A DNA stretch of 64,000 nucleotides, taken from assembly GCA_963812915.1 (NCBI GenBank), contig CAWEXB010000003.1, positions 186,001 through 250,000 of the forward strand, read 5' to 3'. A model generated the notes under the pieces. The model did no database searches. It was not told the DNA's origin and saw only the letters and a list, made by a program, of their open reading frames with translations. A program made the translations under genes and the position numbers. This stretch comes from JACVRW01 sp963812915 (lineage in GTDB: Bacteria; Actinomycetota; Thermoleophilia; Solirubrobacterales; Thermoleophilaceae). The stretch's first letter is position 1. Each line of letters starts with the position of its first letter. Shown in pieces: positions 26,612-36,042 of the stretch.

Positions 26612-27246
26612 TCGTCGCCGACGACTCCGTGCTGCTCCGCGAGGGGGTCGTCCGCCTGCTGGAGGAGTCGGGCTTCGATGTGGTGGCCCAGGCCGGTGAC
26701 GCCGAGGACCTGCTGCGGAAGGTGAACGCACACAAGCCCGACGTGGCGGTGGTGGACATCCGCATGCCGCCCACCAACACCGACGATGGGCTACGCGCCG
26801 CCCTCCAGATCCGCGGCACCCACCCCGAGACCGGCGTTTTGGTGCTCTCGCAGTACGTGGAGGAGGGCTACGCCCTCGAGCTGGTGGGCGACGCCGCCGG
26901 CGGGGTCGGCTACCTCCTGAAAGACCGCGTTGCCGACGTCGAGCGCTTCGTCGACTCGGTCAAGCGCGTGGCCGAGGGCGGCTCCGCGCTGGACCCGGAG
27001 GTCGTCGCGCAGCTCGTAGGTCGAGCACGCCGCGACGACCCGCTGGCCGCGCTCACGGCGCGCGAGCGCGAGGTGCTCGAGCTCATGGCCGAGGGACGCT
27101 CGAACAACGCGATCGCGGAGCAGCTCGTCGTCACCGAGCGGGCGGTCGAGAAGCACGTGACGAGCATCTTCGGCAAGCTCGGCCTCCAGCCGGCACCCGA
27201 GGATCACCGGCGCGTGCTGGCCGTGCTGACGTTCCTGCGGGCCTAG
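26602..27246 (+). CDS. NarL/LuxR family response regulator
   Basis: A 214-residue regulator. It has a receiver with Asp52 (VVDIRMPP) and Lys in YLLKDRV, then a LuxR HTH (LTAREREVLELMAEGRSNNAIAEQ). GTG 26602 lies inside the kinase gene, so translation is coupled. Strong similarity to the regulator at 11196 suggests the kinase/regulator pair was duplicated as a unit. Its stop overlaps the convergent peptidase gene by 4 bases. Confidence 0.92.
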   Translation: MRVIVADDSVLLREGVVRLLEESGFDVVAQAGDAEDLLRKVNAHKPDVAVVDIRMPPTNTDDGLRAALQIRGTHPETGVLVLSQYVEEGYALELVGDAAGGVGYLLKDRVADVERFVDSVKRVAEGGSALDPEVVAQLVGRARRDDPLAALTAREREVLELMAEGRSNNAIAEQLVVTERAVEKHVTSIFGKLGLQPAPEDHRRVLAVLTFLRA

Positions 27247-29108
27247 CGCCTCCCCACCAGCCGAACCTCCTCGATCTCGTCCGCCGGCTGGAAGCCGAAC
27301 ACCTGACCGTAGAAGGACAGCTCGGCCTCGAGCGAGCGGATGATGGTCTCCGCTCGCCGGAAACCGTGCTGCTCGCCCTCGAACATCAGGACGGCGTGGG
27401 GCACGCCGTTGTTCCGGAGGGCGGCCGCCATCTCCTCCGCCTGCGCCGGCGGTACGACCTCGTCCTCCAGTCCCTGCAGGAGCAGCACGGACGCTCGGAT
27501 GCGGTCGGCGAAGTGGATCGGAGAGCGTTCCCGGTAGACCTCCTCCGCCTCCGGCCAGGGTCCGATCAGCCGGTCGAGGTAGCGCGACTCGAACTTGTGC
27601 GTATCGCGAGCCAGCGTGGCGGCGTCGGCGACGCCGTAGTAGCTGGCGCCGGCTCCGAAGGCGGCCGGGTGGAACGCGAGCGCGCAGAGCGTCGTGTATC
27701 CGCCCGCACTGCCGCCGTGGATAGCGAGCCGGTTGCCGTCCACGTCGCCCTTCGCCGCGAGGTGCCCGGCGGCCGCGATGCAGTCCTCGACGTCCACGAT
27801 GCCCCAGGCGCCGCGGAGCAGGTTCCGGTAGTCGCGCCCGAACCCGCTGCTGCCGCCATAGTTGACGTCGACCACTCCGACGCCCCGGGTGGTCCAGAAG
27901 AGCGTCACCGGGTCGAGCTCGGGCGCGGCGTATGCCGTCGGGCCGCCGTGGATCTGGACGATCAGCGGCGGCCTCTCGCCGTCGGGTCCCTCGAGGCCGG
28001 GGTTGGCGGGCGGGTAGTAGAAGGCGTGGGCCGTGCGGCCGCCTGCGCTCTCGAACTCGATCGCTCGGGGGATCGAGACGAGGGCGCGGTCGAGCCGCTC
28101 GTCGCTGGCGCGGCGCAGCTCCGTGGCGCCGTCCGCCTCGCTCCAGCTCACCACCGCCGGCTCCTGCTCCGGGCTCGCCGCGACGAAGATCAGCCGCTGC
28201 CCGCGGGCGCGCAGGCAGGGATAGCCGTAGGAGGTGTACGGAAGGCCGACGTCGTCGAGCCGACCGTCGCGGAGGAGGCAGAGCCGGGCGACGGCGCGCT
28301 CGATGCGAACGCAGGCGATCGCCCCGTCCTCGAGGAAGGCGTATGTCGCGCCGCCGAACAACCAGTGCGGCACGCCGAGCTCCGCGCGCTCGTCCGTGAG
28401 CTGCCCGGCTTCGCTGTAGAGGTTCCACCAGCCGCTGCGGTCGGAGACCCAGTGGAGCTCGCCCGCCGCGTTCCACTCGGGCTGCCAGATCGACTCGTCC
28501 GGCCCGCCCGCCACGCGCCGCTCGCCGACCCACAGCTCGCAGCCGTCCCAGGGCATGTTCGGGTGGTCCCAGCAGAGCCAGCAGAGCGCCCGCCCGTCGG
28601 GGCTGGGACGCGGCGCGGCGTAGAAGTCACGGCCCGACGCGATGGGTTGGGGCGGGTCCGCGCCGTCGACGGGCACGCGCACCAGGTCGTTCACCGGCTC
28701 ACCGTCGCCGTGGGTCTCGCGCACGCACACGATCGCCGCGCCGTCGGGGAGCATTCGCCCGTCCGCGTATCGGTAGGGACCCTCGGGGGTGATGGGTGAC
28801 GGCGAGCCGTCCGGGTCGAGGCGGTAGAGGCGCTGGTCGTCCCAGCGGGAGAAGAAGACGGTCTCGCCGTGGAGCAGCCAGGCGCCGCCGCCGTACTCGT
28901 GAACCCTCGTGCGCACGTTGAACTCGGGCGGAGTCACGTCCTCGCCGTCTCGCACGAGCGCCGTACGCCCGCTCTCGAGCGGGCGGCGCTCGAGCCACCA
29001 GGCCGAGCCGTCCTGGCCGAGGGCCGGTTCGCCCAGCCCGACCCCCGCGCGGGCAACCGCCGCCGCGGCGATCGGCGAGGGCCAGGATCCGAACGGCGCG
29101 CTGGTCAC
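27243..29108 (-). CDS. S9 family (prolyl oligopeptidase-like) serine peptidase
   Basis: A 621-residue protein. The N-terminal beta-propeller of about residues 20-360 has WD-like strands (DQRLYRLDPDG, LICWDHPN-type repeats). The C-terminal alpha/beta-hydrolase domain carries the triad Ser467 (GGSAGGY), Asp549 (QGLEDEVVPP) and His581 (EQHGF). This is the acylaminoacyl-peptidase/dipeptidyl-peptidase subtype. No signal peptide is seen, so probably cytoplasmic. GTG 29106-29108 (MTSAPFGSW) is preferred to the longer frame, which starts with an Arg-rich stretch. Confidence 0.9.
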   Translation of the reverse strand: MTSAPFGSWPSPIAAAAVARAGVGLGEPALGQDGSAWWLERRPLESGRTALVRDGEDVTPPEFNVRTRVHEYGGGAWLLHGETVFFSRWDDQRLYRLDPDGSPSPITPEGPYRYADGRMLPDGAAIVCVRETHGDGEPVNDLVRVPVDGADPPQPIASGRDFYAAPRPSPDGRALCWLCWDHPNMPWDGCELWVGERRVAGGPDESIWQPEWNAAGELHWVSDRSGWWNLYSEAGQLTDERAELGVPHWLFGGATYAFLEDGAIACVRIERAVARLCLLRDGRLDDVGLPYTSYGYPCLRARGQRLIFVAASPEQEPAVVSWSEADGATELRRASDERLDRALVSIPRAIEFESAGGRTAHAFYYPPANPGLEGPDGERPPLIVQIHGGPTAYAAPELDPVTLFWTTRGVGVVDVNYGGSSGFGRDYRNLLRGAWGIVDVEDCIAAAGHLAAKGDVDGNRLAIHGGSAGGYTTLCALAFHPAAFGAGASYYGVADAATLARDTHKFESRYLDRLIGPWPEAEEVYRERSPIHFADRIRASVLLLQGLEDEVVPPAQAEEMAAALRNNGVPHAVLMFEGEQHGFRRAETIIRSLEAELSFYGQVFGFQPADEIEEVRLVGRR

Positions 29109-29169
29109 ATCTCGAGTATGCGGGTTACCCGTACCACGCGCGACGGCGCGGCCTGGCACTCTCCGGCGC

Positions 29170-29892
29170 ATGGATTCGATCGTGACCGCCACCGACGTCC
29201 GCCGCCGCTACGGCGAGGGCGACGCCGCCGTCGACGCGCTCGCGGGCGTGACAACCTCCTTCGAGCGCGGCCGCTACAGCGCGATCATGGGGCCGTCCGG
29301 CTCGGGCAAGTCGACGCTCATGCACATCCTGGCCGGGCTCGACGGGCCGACCTCGGGGTCGGTCGAGCTCGACGGGGTCGAGATCACCGCGCTGGACGAC
29401 GCCGACCTCACCAGACTCCGGCGCGACAAGCTCGGCTTCATCTTCCAGTTCTTCAACCTGATCCCCGTCCTCACGGCCGAGGAGAACATCGTGCTGCCGC
29501 TGTCGATCGCGGGGAAGCGCCCGGACGACGAGTGGCTGCACCAGCTCGTCGAGACCGTCGAGCTGGCCGACCGGCTCACCCACCGCCCCGCCGAGCTTTC
29601 CGGGGGCCAGCAGCAGCGCGTGGCGGTCGCCCGGGCGCTCATCTCGAAGCCGGCGGTGGTATTCGCCGACGAGCCCACCGGCAACCTCGACTCGAAGTCG
29701 AGCGAGGAGGTGCTGCGGCTGCTGCGCCGGTCCGTCGATGACCTCGGCCAGACGGTGGTGATGGTGACCCACGATCCGGAGGCGGCGTCGTATGCGGACC
29801 GCCTGGTCGTGCTTCGCGACGGGCGCATCGTCCACGACGCCGACGCCGGCACGGCCGAGCAGGTCATCGAGCTGATGAAGGAAGTGGCTTGA
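29170..29892 (+). CDS. MacB/LolD-type ABC transporter ATP-binding protein
   Basis: A 240-residue ATPase. Walker A is GPSGSGKST, the Q-loop is FIFQFFNLIP, the signature is LSGGQQQRVAVARAL, and Walker B is VVFADEPTGNLDSKSS, the type VII (MacB) wording. It is divergent from the peptidase and overlaps the permease start by 4 bases. It pairs with that permease to drive extracytoplasmic work or lipid/peptide export. Confidence 0.93.
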   Translation: MDSIVTATDVRRRYGEGDAAVDALAGVTTSFERGRYSAIMGPSGSGKSTLMHILAGLDGPTSGSVELDGVEITALDDADLTRLRRDKLGFIFQFFNLIPVLTAEENIVLPLSIAGKRPDDEWLHQLVETVELADRLTHRPAELSGGQQQRVAVARALISKPAVVFADEPTGNLDSKSSEEVLRLLRRSVDDLGQTVVMVTHDPEAASYADRLVVLRDGRIVHDADAGTAEQVIELMKEVA

Positions 29893-32438
29893 CCAAGGTC
29901 GCGCTCCGCGGTCTCGCGCAGCGAAAGCTGCGCGCATTCGTGACCGCGCTGGCCGTACTGCTCGGCGTCGCCTTCATCGCGGGCAGCTTCGTGCTGACGG
30001 ACACGATCAACCGCTCCTTCGACAACATCTTCGACGAGGCCTACGCCGGCACCGACGTCGCGATCTCGTCGAGTACCACGGGCCAGGGCGACTCGCCCGA
30101 CCTGCCGGCGTTCTCGGAGCGGTTCCTCGACCGCGTCCGTCGGGTCGACGGCGTCGAGAAGGCGGCCGGGGGCATCTTCTCAACCGTCCGCTTCGTGGAC
30201 GCGGAGGGCGACCCACTCGGCAACAGCTTCGCGCCCAACTTCGTGTCCTCAACGGCGCCGGAGCCGTTCGAGACTCTCACCTACACACAGGGGCGCCCGC
30301 CCACCACGGCGGACGAGGGCTCGATCGATGAGTCGACCGCGGATCGCGAGGGCCTCGAGATCGGGGGCACTCTGCGGATCGCCGGCGAGGCCGGTGTCAA
30401 GAGCTACCGGATCGTCGGGATCCAGCGGCTGGGCGACACCAGCTCGGGCGGCGCCGGTACAGCCCAGCTGACGCTGCCGGAGGCCCAGCGCCTGACCGGC
30501 AAGGAGGGCGAACTCGACGGCATCTCGGTGCAGGCGGAACCCGGTGTGTCGCCGGAGGAGCTCAGCCGTCGCGTCGACCGCCTGCTCCCCCCGCGCCTGA
30601 TAGTCGAGACCGGCACCCAGGCGGCCGCGCGCCAGTCGGAGGACATCAAGGAGGACCTCAGCTTCTTCCGCATCGTGCTGCTCGTCTTCGGCGGCGTGGC
30701 CCTGCTGGTGGGCAGCTTCCTGATCTTCAACACGTTCTCGATCACGATCGCCCAGCGAATCCGCGAGCTCGGCATGCTGCGCACGCTCGGCGCCAGCCGC
30801 CGCCAGATCCTGGGCGGGATGCTGCTCGAGGCGACGGTCATCGGCGTGCTGGGCTCGCTGCTCGGCGTGCTGGCGGGGATCGGGTTCGCCGGCGCGCTCA
30901 ATGCCATCTTCAAGAGCTTCGGGATCGACCTGCCGAACACGGGCACGGTGATCGAGCCGCGCACGATCATCGTGGCGATCGTGGTCGGCCTGGTGGTCAC
31001 GTTCGTCGCCGCGCTCAGTCCCGCGGTGCGCGCCACACGGGTCTCGCCGATGGCGGCTCTGCTGGAGGCGGAGCTGCCCGAGAGCCGCGCCCACGGGTGG
31101 ATGTTCACGGCCGTGGCCGCGCTCCTCACGCTGGGCGGGCTCGCGCTCGCGACCGTCGCGCTGTTCGGCGTGCTCGGGGACTCGGGCGCGGCCGCCGGCG
31201 CCGTCGGCGCCGGTGCTGTGGCGACGCTGCTCGGCGTCTCGATGTTCAGCCCGCGGCTGGTGCGGCCGCTCGCGTCGGTGGCCGGGTGGCCGCTCGAGAA
31301 GCTGCGTGGCATCACGGGCCGGCTGGCGCGCGAGAACACGGTGCGCAAGCCCGGCCGGACGGCGGTGACGTCCGCGGCACTGATGATCGGCCTCGCGGTG
31401 GTGGTCTTCGTGACCGTGTTCGCGGCCGGCATCAGCGCGTCGGTCGGCAACGCGATCGATCGCAACTTCCAGGGCGACCTGGTCCTTCAGAACACCGACG
31501 GCTTCTCGCCGATCAGTCCCGGCGCGGCCCGTGAGGCGGAGCGAGTGGAGGGTGTCCGGACCGTGTCCTCGCTGAGCTTCGCCGGCGGGGTGTACCAAGG
31601 CGACGACATCCGCCTCTCGGCGGTCGACCCGGCCACGGTCTCCGACGTGCTCACGCTCGATTGGGAGCAGGGCTCGCCCAGCACCCTCTCGTCGCTGCCC
31701 GCGCGCGGCGCGGTGCTCGACGACGCCTGGGCCGACTCGAACAACATCGACGTGGGCGACCGGATCACGATCCGCACGCCGCTGGAGCGCGACGTGACGT
31801 TGACGGTCGAGGGCACCGTGAAGGACAACGCCGACCTGCTCGGCAACGTCGTCACGACACAAGAGACGCTGCGCAGCCAGTTCGGCGCCCGCGACCCGAG
31901 CATGACGTTCGTGGCGCTGGCCCCGGGCGCGAATGCCGACGCGGTTCAGCGGCAGATCGACCAGACGGTCGAGCAGCGGTTTCCGACCGTCGACACGCTC
32001 AACCAGCAGGAGCTGAAGGACAACCAGGAGGAGCAGATCAACCAGCTGGTGGCGTTCTTCTACGTGCTCCTCGCGCTCGCCATCGTCATCTCGCTGCTCG
32101 GCATCGTGACCACGCTGGCGCTCTCGATCCACGAGCGCACGCGCGAGCTGGGGCTGCTGCGCGCCGTCGGGATGTCGCGCAGGCAGGTGAAGCGCCTGGT
32201 GCGCTACGAGTCCGTCATCACGGCGCTGATCGGGGCGATCCTGGGCACGATCCTGGGGATCATCTTCGCGACGCTCGTCTCACGACCGCTGGCGGACGAG
32301 GGCTTCGAGCTCAGCTACCCGGTCGGCACGCTGCTCATCCTGCTGGTGCTGGCCGCGCTGGCCGGGGTGCTGGCGGCGATCTTCCCGGCCCGGCGGGCGG
32401 CGAAGCTCGACGTGCTGCAGGCTGTCGCTTACGAGTAG
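29889..32438 (+). CDS. FtsX/MacB-like ABC transporter permease
   Basis: An 849-residue permease with two FtsX modules. TM1 is near residues 15-40, followed by a MacB_PCD extracytoplasmic domain. Three TMs (about 265-385) contain LGASRRQILGGMLLEA. A second soluble domain follows TMs at about 405-530, and three C-terminal TMs (about 720-840) contain VGMSRRQVKRLVRYES. The TTG start at 29889 overlaps the ATPase stop. No membrane-fusion protein accompanies it, as is usual in Gram-positives. The cargo is unknown. Confidence 0.92.
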   Translation: MTKVALRGLAQRKLRAFVTALAVLLGVAFIAGSFVLTDTINRSFDNIFDEAYAGTDVAISSSTTGQGDSPDLPAFSERFLDRVRRVDGVEKAAGGIFSTVRFVDAEGDPLGNSFAPNFVSSTAPEPFETLTYTQGRPPTTADEGSIDESTADREGLEIGGTLRIAGEAGVKSYRIVGIQRLGDTSSGGAGTAQLTLPEAQRLTGKEGELDGISVQAEPGVSPEELSRRVDRLLPPRLIVETGTQAAARQSEDIKEDLSFFRIVLLVFGGVALLVGSFLIFNTFSITIAQRIRELGMLRTLGASRRQILGGMLLEATVIGVLGSLLGVLAGIGFAGALNAIFKSFGIDLPNTGTVIEPRTIIVAIVVGLVVTFVAALSPAVRATRVSPMAALLEAELPESRAHGWMFTAVAALLTLGGLALATVALFGVLGDSGAAAGAVGAGAVATLLGVSMFSPRLVRPLASVAGWPLEKLRGITGRLARENTVRKPGRTAVTSAALMIGLAVVVFVTVFAAGISASVGNAIDRNFQGDLVLQNTDGFSPISPGAAREAERVEGVRTVSSLSFAGGVYQGDDIRLSAVDPATVSDVLTLDWEQGSPSTLSSLPARGAVLDDAWADSNNIDVGDRITIRTPLERDVTLTVEGTVKDNADLLGNVVTTQETLRSQFGARDPSMTFVALAPGANADAVQRQIDQTVEQRFPTVDTLNQQELKDNQEEQINQLVAFFYVLLALAIVISLLGIVTTLALSIHERTRELGLLRAVGMSRRQVKRLVRYESVITALIGAILGTILGIIFATLVSRPLADEGFELSYPVGTLLILLVLAALAGVLAAIFPARRAAKLDVLQAVAYE

Positions 32439-32501
32439 TCGCCGCGCCCTCTTGTGGTGCGGCGGGTCCGGGCGGCGCGGGTGCGCCGGGGGCCGGCCTG
32501 G

Positions 32502-32552
32502 ACGACGCGTTCGCCCTTTTGCGGCTTATTGCCGCAGAAGGTCGAACGCGTC
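32502..32552. repeat. 51-base palindromic repeat, copy 2
   Basis: Arms 32502-32523 and 32531-32552 (22 bases, two mismatches) flank a 7-base loop. The right arm is the exact reverse complement of the left arm at 12280-12301. It sits between the FtsX gene and the glyoxalase gene, both on the plus strand, 64 bases after the stop. It could act in transcript ending, but it lacks a T-run. Confidence 0.85.
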
Positions 32553-32634
32553 GCTTCCCGCATCCGGTTCGCGAGGTATTCACCGCCCGGGCCAGCCGCC
32601 CCGTGGGCGGCAGCCCGGCGATAGGCTCGCCTTG

Positions 32635-32997
32635 ATGAGCGCGAGCGGCAAGGTGACCGGCATCGGCGGAACGTTCTTCCGCGCCCGGGATCCCGACGCC
32701 CTGAAGGCGTGGTACACGGAGCACCTCGGCCTGCCGGACGCGGTCTTCCAGTCGCCGGCCGGGACGGTCGTGTGGGGCCCCTTCGACATGGACACCGATT
32801 ACTTCGGGCCGAGCGGCCAGCAGTGGATGCTCAACTACCGCGTCGACGACCTCGACGCCGTGCTCGAGCGCCTGCGCGCTGCGGGCGTCGAGGTCCTCGA
32901 CAAGAGACAGGACCAGGAGGGCGTCGGCCGCTTCGGTTGGGCGGTCGACCCCGAGGGCAACCGCTTCGAGCTCTGGGAGCCGGCGGAGGGGATGTGA
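32635..32997 (+). CDS. VOC (glyoxalase/bleomycin-resistance fold) protein
   Basis: A 120-residue single VOC domain. GGTFFRARDPDALKAWYTEHL opens the first beta-alpha-beta module and VDPEGNRFELWEP closes the second with the usual Glu metal ligand. A His/Glu metal set is not complete in the first module, so the enzyme may be metal-free or a binding protein. ATG 32635 is used. It overlaps the next VOC gene by 4 bases. Confidence 0.85.
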   Translation: MSASGKVTGIGGTFFRARDPDALKAWYTEHLGLPDAVFQSPAGTVVWGPFDMDTDYFGPSGQQWMLNYRVDDLDAVLERLRAAGVEVLDKRQDQEGVGRFGWAVDPEGNRFELWEPAEGM

Positions 32998-33410
32998 GCG
33001 CCCCCTCGCGCGGTGGCGGGATCCCGGTCACCGGGGTGTCGGAGCTGGTGCTCGAGGTCGTGGACCTGGAGGCCGCGGAGGAGTTCTACGCGGGCGTGCT
33101 GGGACTGCCGGTAGTCGATCGCTGGCCCGACCGCGAGGCGATCTGGGTGATGGCCGGCGATCGGACGCGCATCGGGCTGTGGCGGCCACAGGTCGGACTG
33201 GCGGGCGGCCGAGGCGGGCTGCACGTGCATTTCGCGATGAAGGTCGCCGAGGAGGACTACGACGCCGCCGCTGCGCGCCTGCGCGAGCTCGGACAGGACG
33301 TGCGGGAGATCGAGTTCTCGAACAGCTACGGCCGCGCCGCCTACGTCGACGACCCCGACGGAAACGTGGTCGAGCTGTGGACCTGGGACGTGGCGGAGCA
33401 CCTGCGCTGA
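32994..33410 (+). CDS. VOC (glyoxalase/dioxygenase fold) protein
   Basis: A 138-residue VOC protein. ELVLEVVDLEAAEEFYAGVL begins the first module, GLHVHFAMKV carries the central His, and YVDDPDGNVVELWTWD ends with the metal Glu, as in the dioxygenase subgroup. GTG overlaps the stop of the previous gene. The pair may act together or derive from a duplication, but their sequences differ considerably. Substrate unknown. Confidence 0.85.
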   Translation: MSAPSRGGGIPVTGVSELVLEVVDLEAAEEFYAGVLGLPVVDRWPDREAIWVMAGDRTRIGLWRPQVGLAGGRGGLHVHFAMKVAEEDYDAAAARLRELGQDVREIEFSNSYGRAAYVDDPDGNVVELWTWDVAEHLR

Positions 33411-33412
33411 CC

Positions 33413-34369
33413 ATGGCGGCCCCCGGACGAACAGCCGCGGACCTCGTCGAGCGCCTGCTCGCGGGCGACAAGCGCGCCCTGGCACGCGCGATCTCCATGG
33501 TCGAGAACGACGACCCGGAGGGCTGGGCGCTCGTCCGCGAGGTCTATCCGAAGACCGGCCGCGCCGCCGTCGCCGGCTTCACGGGGCCCCCGGGGTCCGG
33601 CAAGTCGACGCTGATCGGACGGCTGATCGAGAACGCTCGCGCGCGCGGCCGCGAGATCGCCGTGCTCTCCGTCGACCCCAGCTCACCCTTCACGCAGGGC
33701 GCCCTGCTCGGCGACCGCATCCGGTTGGCCGACCACTTCCTCGACCCGGGCGTCTACATCCGGTCGATGGCGAGCCGCGGTTCACTCGGCGGTTTGTCGG
33801 AGGCCACCCTCCAGGCCGCGCTGTTGATGGATGCCAGCGGCAAGGACGACGTCTTCCTCGAGACCGTGGGCGTGGGGCAGGCCGAGGTCGACATCATCGA
33901 CCATGCCGACACGGTCGTGCTCGTGCTGATGCCCGGCTCGGGCGACTCGATCCAGGCGCTCAAGGCCGGCGTAATGGAGATTCCCGACGTGATCGTCGTC
34001 AACAAGTCGGACCACCCGCTCACGGACACGATGGTGCGCGAGATCCGCGGGGTGCTCTCACTCGGCCCGCAAGAAGGGTGGCGCGTACCGATCGTGAAGA
34101 CGGAGGCCTCACGCGGTGAGGGCATCGAGGAGCTGGTCGAGAAGATCGCCGAGCACCGCGCCTTCATCGAGGATCAGGGGACGCTGGCCGAGCGACGCCG
34201 TCGCAATCTCCTGAGCGAGGTGATGGCCCTGGCAGCGGCCCGCCAGCGCCGCGCGCTGGAGGCGAAGGTGCGCGACGACGAGTCGGTCCAGGAGCTGCTC
34301 GACGAGGTGGTGGCGCGGCGCCTCGACCCGGCATCGGCGGCCGCGCAGATCCTGGCGCGCCAGCGCTAG
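33413..34369 (+). CDS. meaB: Methylmalonyl-CoA mutase-associated GTPase MeaB
   Basis: A 318-residue G3E GTPase. Walker A is GPPGSGKST (about residues 57-65), with AVLSVDPSSPFTQGALLGDR, ETVGVGQAE and the base-specificity motif VVNKSD. The C-terminal dimerisation arm includes ARQRRALEAKV. MeaB loads and protects the adenosylcobalamin mutase. No mutase gene is in the window, so its client lies elsewhere in the genome. It follows the VOC gene by 2 bases. Confidence 0.93.
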   Translation: MAAPGRTAADLVERLLAGDKRALARAISMVENDDPEGWALVREVYPKTGRAAVAGFTGPPGSGKSTLIGRLIENARARGREIAVLSVDPSSPFTQGALLGDRIRLADHFLDPGVYIRSMASRGSLGGLSEATLQAALLMDASGKDDVFLETVGVGQAEVDIIDHADTVVLVLMPGSGDSIQALKAGVMEIPDVIVVNKSDHPLTDTMVREIRGVLSLGPQEGWRVPIVKTEASRGEGIEELVEKIAEHRAFIEDQGTLAERRRRNLLSEVMALAAARQRRALEAKVRDDESVQELLDEVVARRLDPASAAAQILARQR

Positions 34370-34381
34370 TTTTCACGATCT

Positions 34382-35290
34382 ATGGCTTCACGCAGCTACA
34401 AGTTGAGAGACGGGGAGGCGGTGCCGAAGGGCATCGCACGGATCGCCCGCGGGCGCATCGATCATGCGATCGACGAGCTCGAGGGACGGACGGACAGCTC
34501 ACCCGAGGAGGCGGTCCACGACGCGCGCAAGGACATGAAGAAGCTGCGTGCGGTCGTCCGGCTGGTGCGCGCAGAGGTCGGCGACGACGTCTACCGAAGG
34601 GAGAACGCCTGCTTCCGTGACGCCGGTCAGGAGCTCTCCGGCGTGCGCGACGCCGACGTCATGCTCAACACCCTCGAGAAGCTACACAAGGAGATCCCGG
34701 CTGCGGACGCGGCCGATCTCCGCCAGGCGCTCGAGGCCCACAAGCTCCGCACGGCCGCCGGCACGCGCTCCCAGGCGTCGGTGCAGGTCGTGGAGATCCT
34801 CACCGCGGCGCGCAGGCGCGTCGGCCGCTGGCCGCTCGACAGTGATGGCTTCGAGGCGGTGGCGGACGGACTGTCGCGGATCTACCGGCGCGGCCGGAAG
34901 GACTTCCGCCGCGCTCGCGTCGAGCCGACCACCGAGAACCTGCACGAGTGGCGCAAGCGCGTGAAGGACCTCTGGTATCACCTGACGATCGTGCGGACCG
35001 CGTGGCCGCCGGTGATGGACGCGCTCGCGGACGAGGCTCATGCCCTCTCCGAGCACCTCGGCGACGACCACGACCTCTCGGTTCTGCTGGCCTGGGCCGA
35101 GGAGCACGCGCCGGGGTCGGCGGCGGCGATCGCCGAGCCCGTTGAGCGGCGGCGCGACGAGCTCCAGGCCGCGGCCTTCGAGCTCGGGGCACGCGTGTAC
35201 GCCGACAAGCCCCGCACGTTCATGCGAAGGCTCGAGCGCTGGTGGGACGCGCCGGCAGGCGTGCGCCAGCCGGAGCACGCGCAGCCCTAG
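34382..35290 (+). CDS. CHAD domain protein (polyphosphate-associated)
   Basis: A 302-residue helical protein. It has the CHAD hallmarks: the conserved basic helix EEAVHDARKDMKKLRAVVR (family HxxRxxxKxLR pattern), FRDAGQELSGVRDADVML, LHEWRKRVKDLWYHL and LGDDHDLSVLL. CHAD domains bind polyphosphate granules through such basic clusters. No adjacent ppk or CYTH gene is seen. It follows meaB by 12 bases, with a T-run (TTTTCACG) between. Confidence 0.92.
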   Translation: MASRSYKLRDGEAVPKGIARIARGRIDHAIDELEGRTDSSPEEAVHDARKDMKKLRAVVRLVRAEVGDDVYRRENACFRDAGQELSGVRDADVMLNTLEKLHKEIPAADAADLRQALEAHKLRTAAGTRSQASVQVVEILTAARRRVGRWPLDSDGFEAVADGLSRIYRRGRKDFRRARVEPTTENLHEWRKRVKDLWYHLTIVRTAWPPVMDALADEAHALSEHLGDDHDLSVLLAWAEEHAPGSAAAIAEPVERRRDELQAAAFELGARVYADKPRTFMRRLERWWDAPAGVRQPEHAQP

Positions 35291-36028
35291 GCAGGCTGTT
35301 CCAGAGGCCGGCTCAGCAGCTTGCCCTGATACGCGAACGGCTCCTCGCGCAGCGCGCGGACGTAGTGCGGGAACGCCTCTCGGGTCAGGCTGCCGCCGTG
35401 CATGCCGTGGACCCAGTCGGGATCCAGCGCCTCCACCCGGTCGACCACGCGCCGGACCGGTTCCTCGTGGGCGAAGATGCCGACCTCGCGGTAGAGGCCG
35501 CACATCTCCGATCCCAGGTTCTCCGTCACGACCGGTGGCTGGTCGCCCGCCTGGATGAAGAGGTCGGAAGGAAACAGGCTCCTCGTCGTCTCGTCGAAGA
35601 GCATCATCGAATCCCAGTGGTGCACATGCGGAGTCTCGAGGAAGCGCAGCTTGTGCCGGCCGAGGTCGATCACTTCGCCGTCGACGTGGCCCTCCACGCG
35701 TCCGCCGAAGTTCCAGCCGCTCAGGTTCAGGGCGTTGCTGAGCTCGCTGCACGCGAGCGTCGAGCGGGGCGCGCCCTCGAGGAAGCGGTCCATGCCTCCG
35801 CACTCGTCCGACTCGAAGTGCAGCAGGATCACGTACCCGAGCTTGCCGGGATCGACCACCTCCGCAACCGCGTCGCGTACAGCCTCGTACATGCCGTACA
35901 TCCCGGTGTGGATGAGCGCCGGCCGCTCGTCGTCGACCAGGAACTGATTGAACTGAAACGCCCCCGTCGACGTCGACGGTCGTGGAGATTCGGTAGATGC
36001 CATCGGTGATTTCGTCGATGCGTGCCAT
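35287..36028 (-). CDS. Metallo-beta-lactamase fold hydrolase (flavodiiron-like), one frameshift
   Basis: An MBL-fold protein with the flavodiiron-type ligand pattern HFESDECGGMDRF, HVHHWDSMMLFDE and DWVHGMHGG. The start ATG at 36026-36028 reads ARIDEITDGIYRISTTVDVD. The frame then changes in a run of five C on the plus strand (35961-35965) and resumes GAFQFNQFLVDDERPALIHT. Dropping one base restores a protein of about 246 residues. An internal start near 36003 exists but would lose the first beta strands. It overlaps the convergent CHAD gene by 4 bases. Confidence 0.85.
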
Positions 36029-36042
36029 GGGCAGATTCTCGC

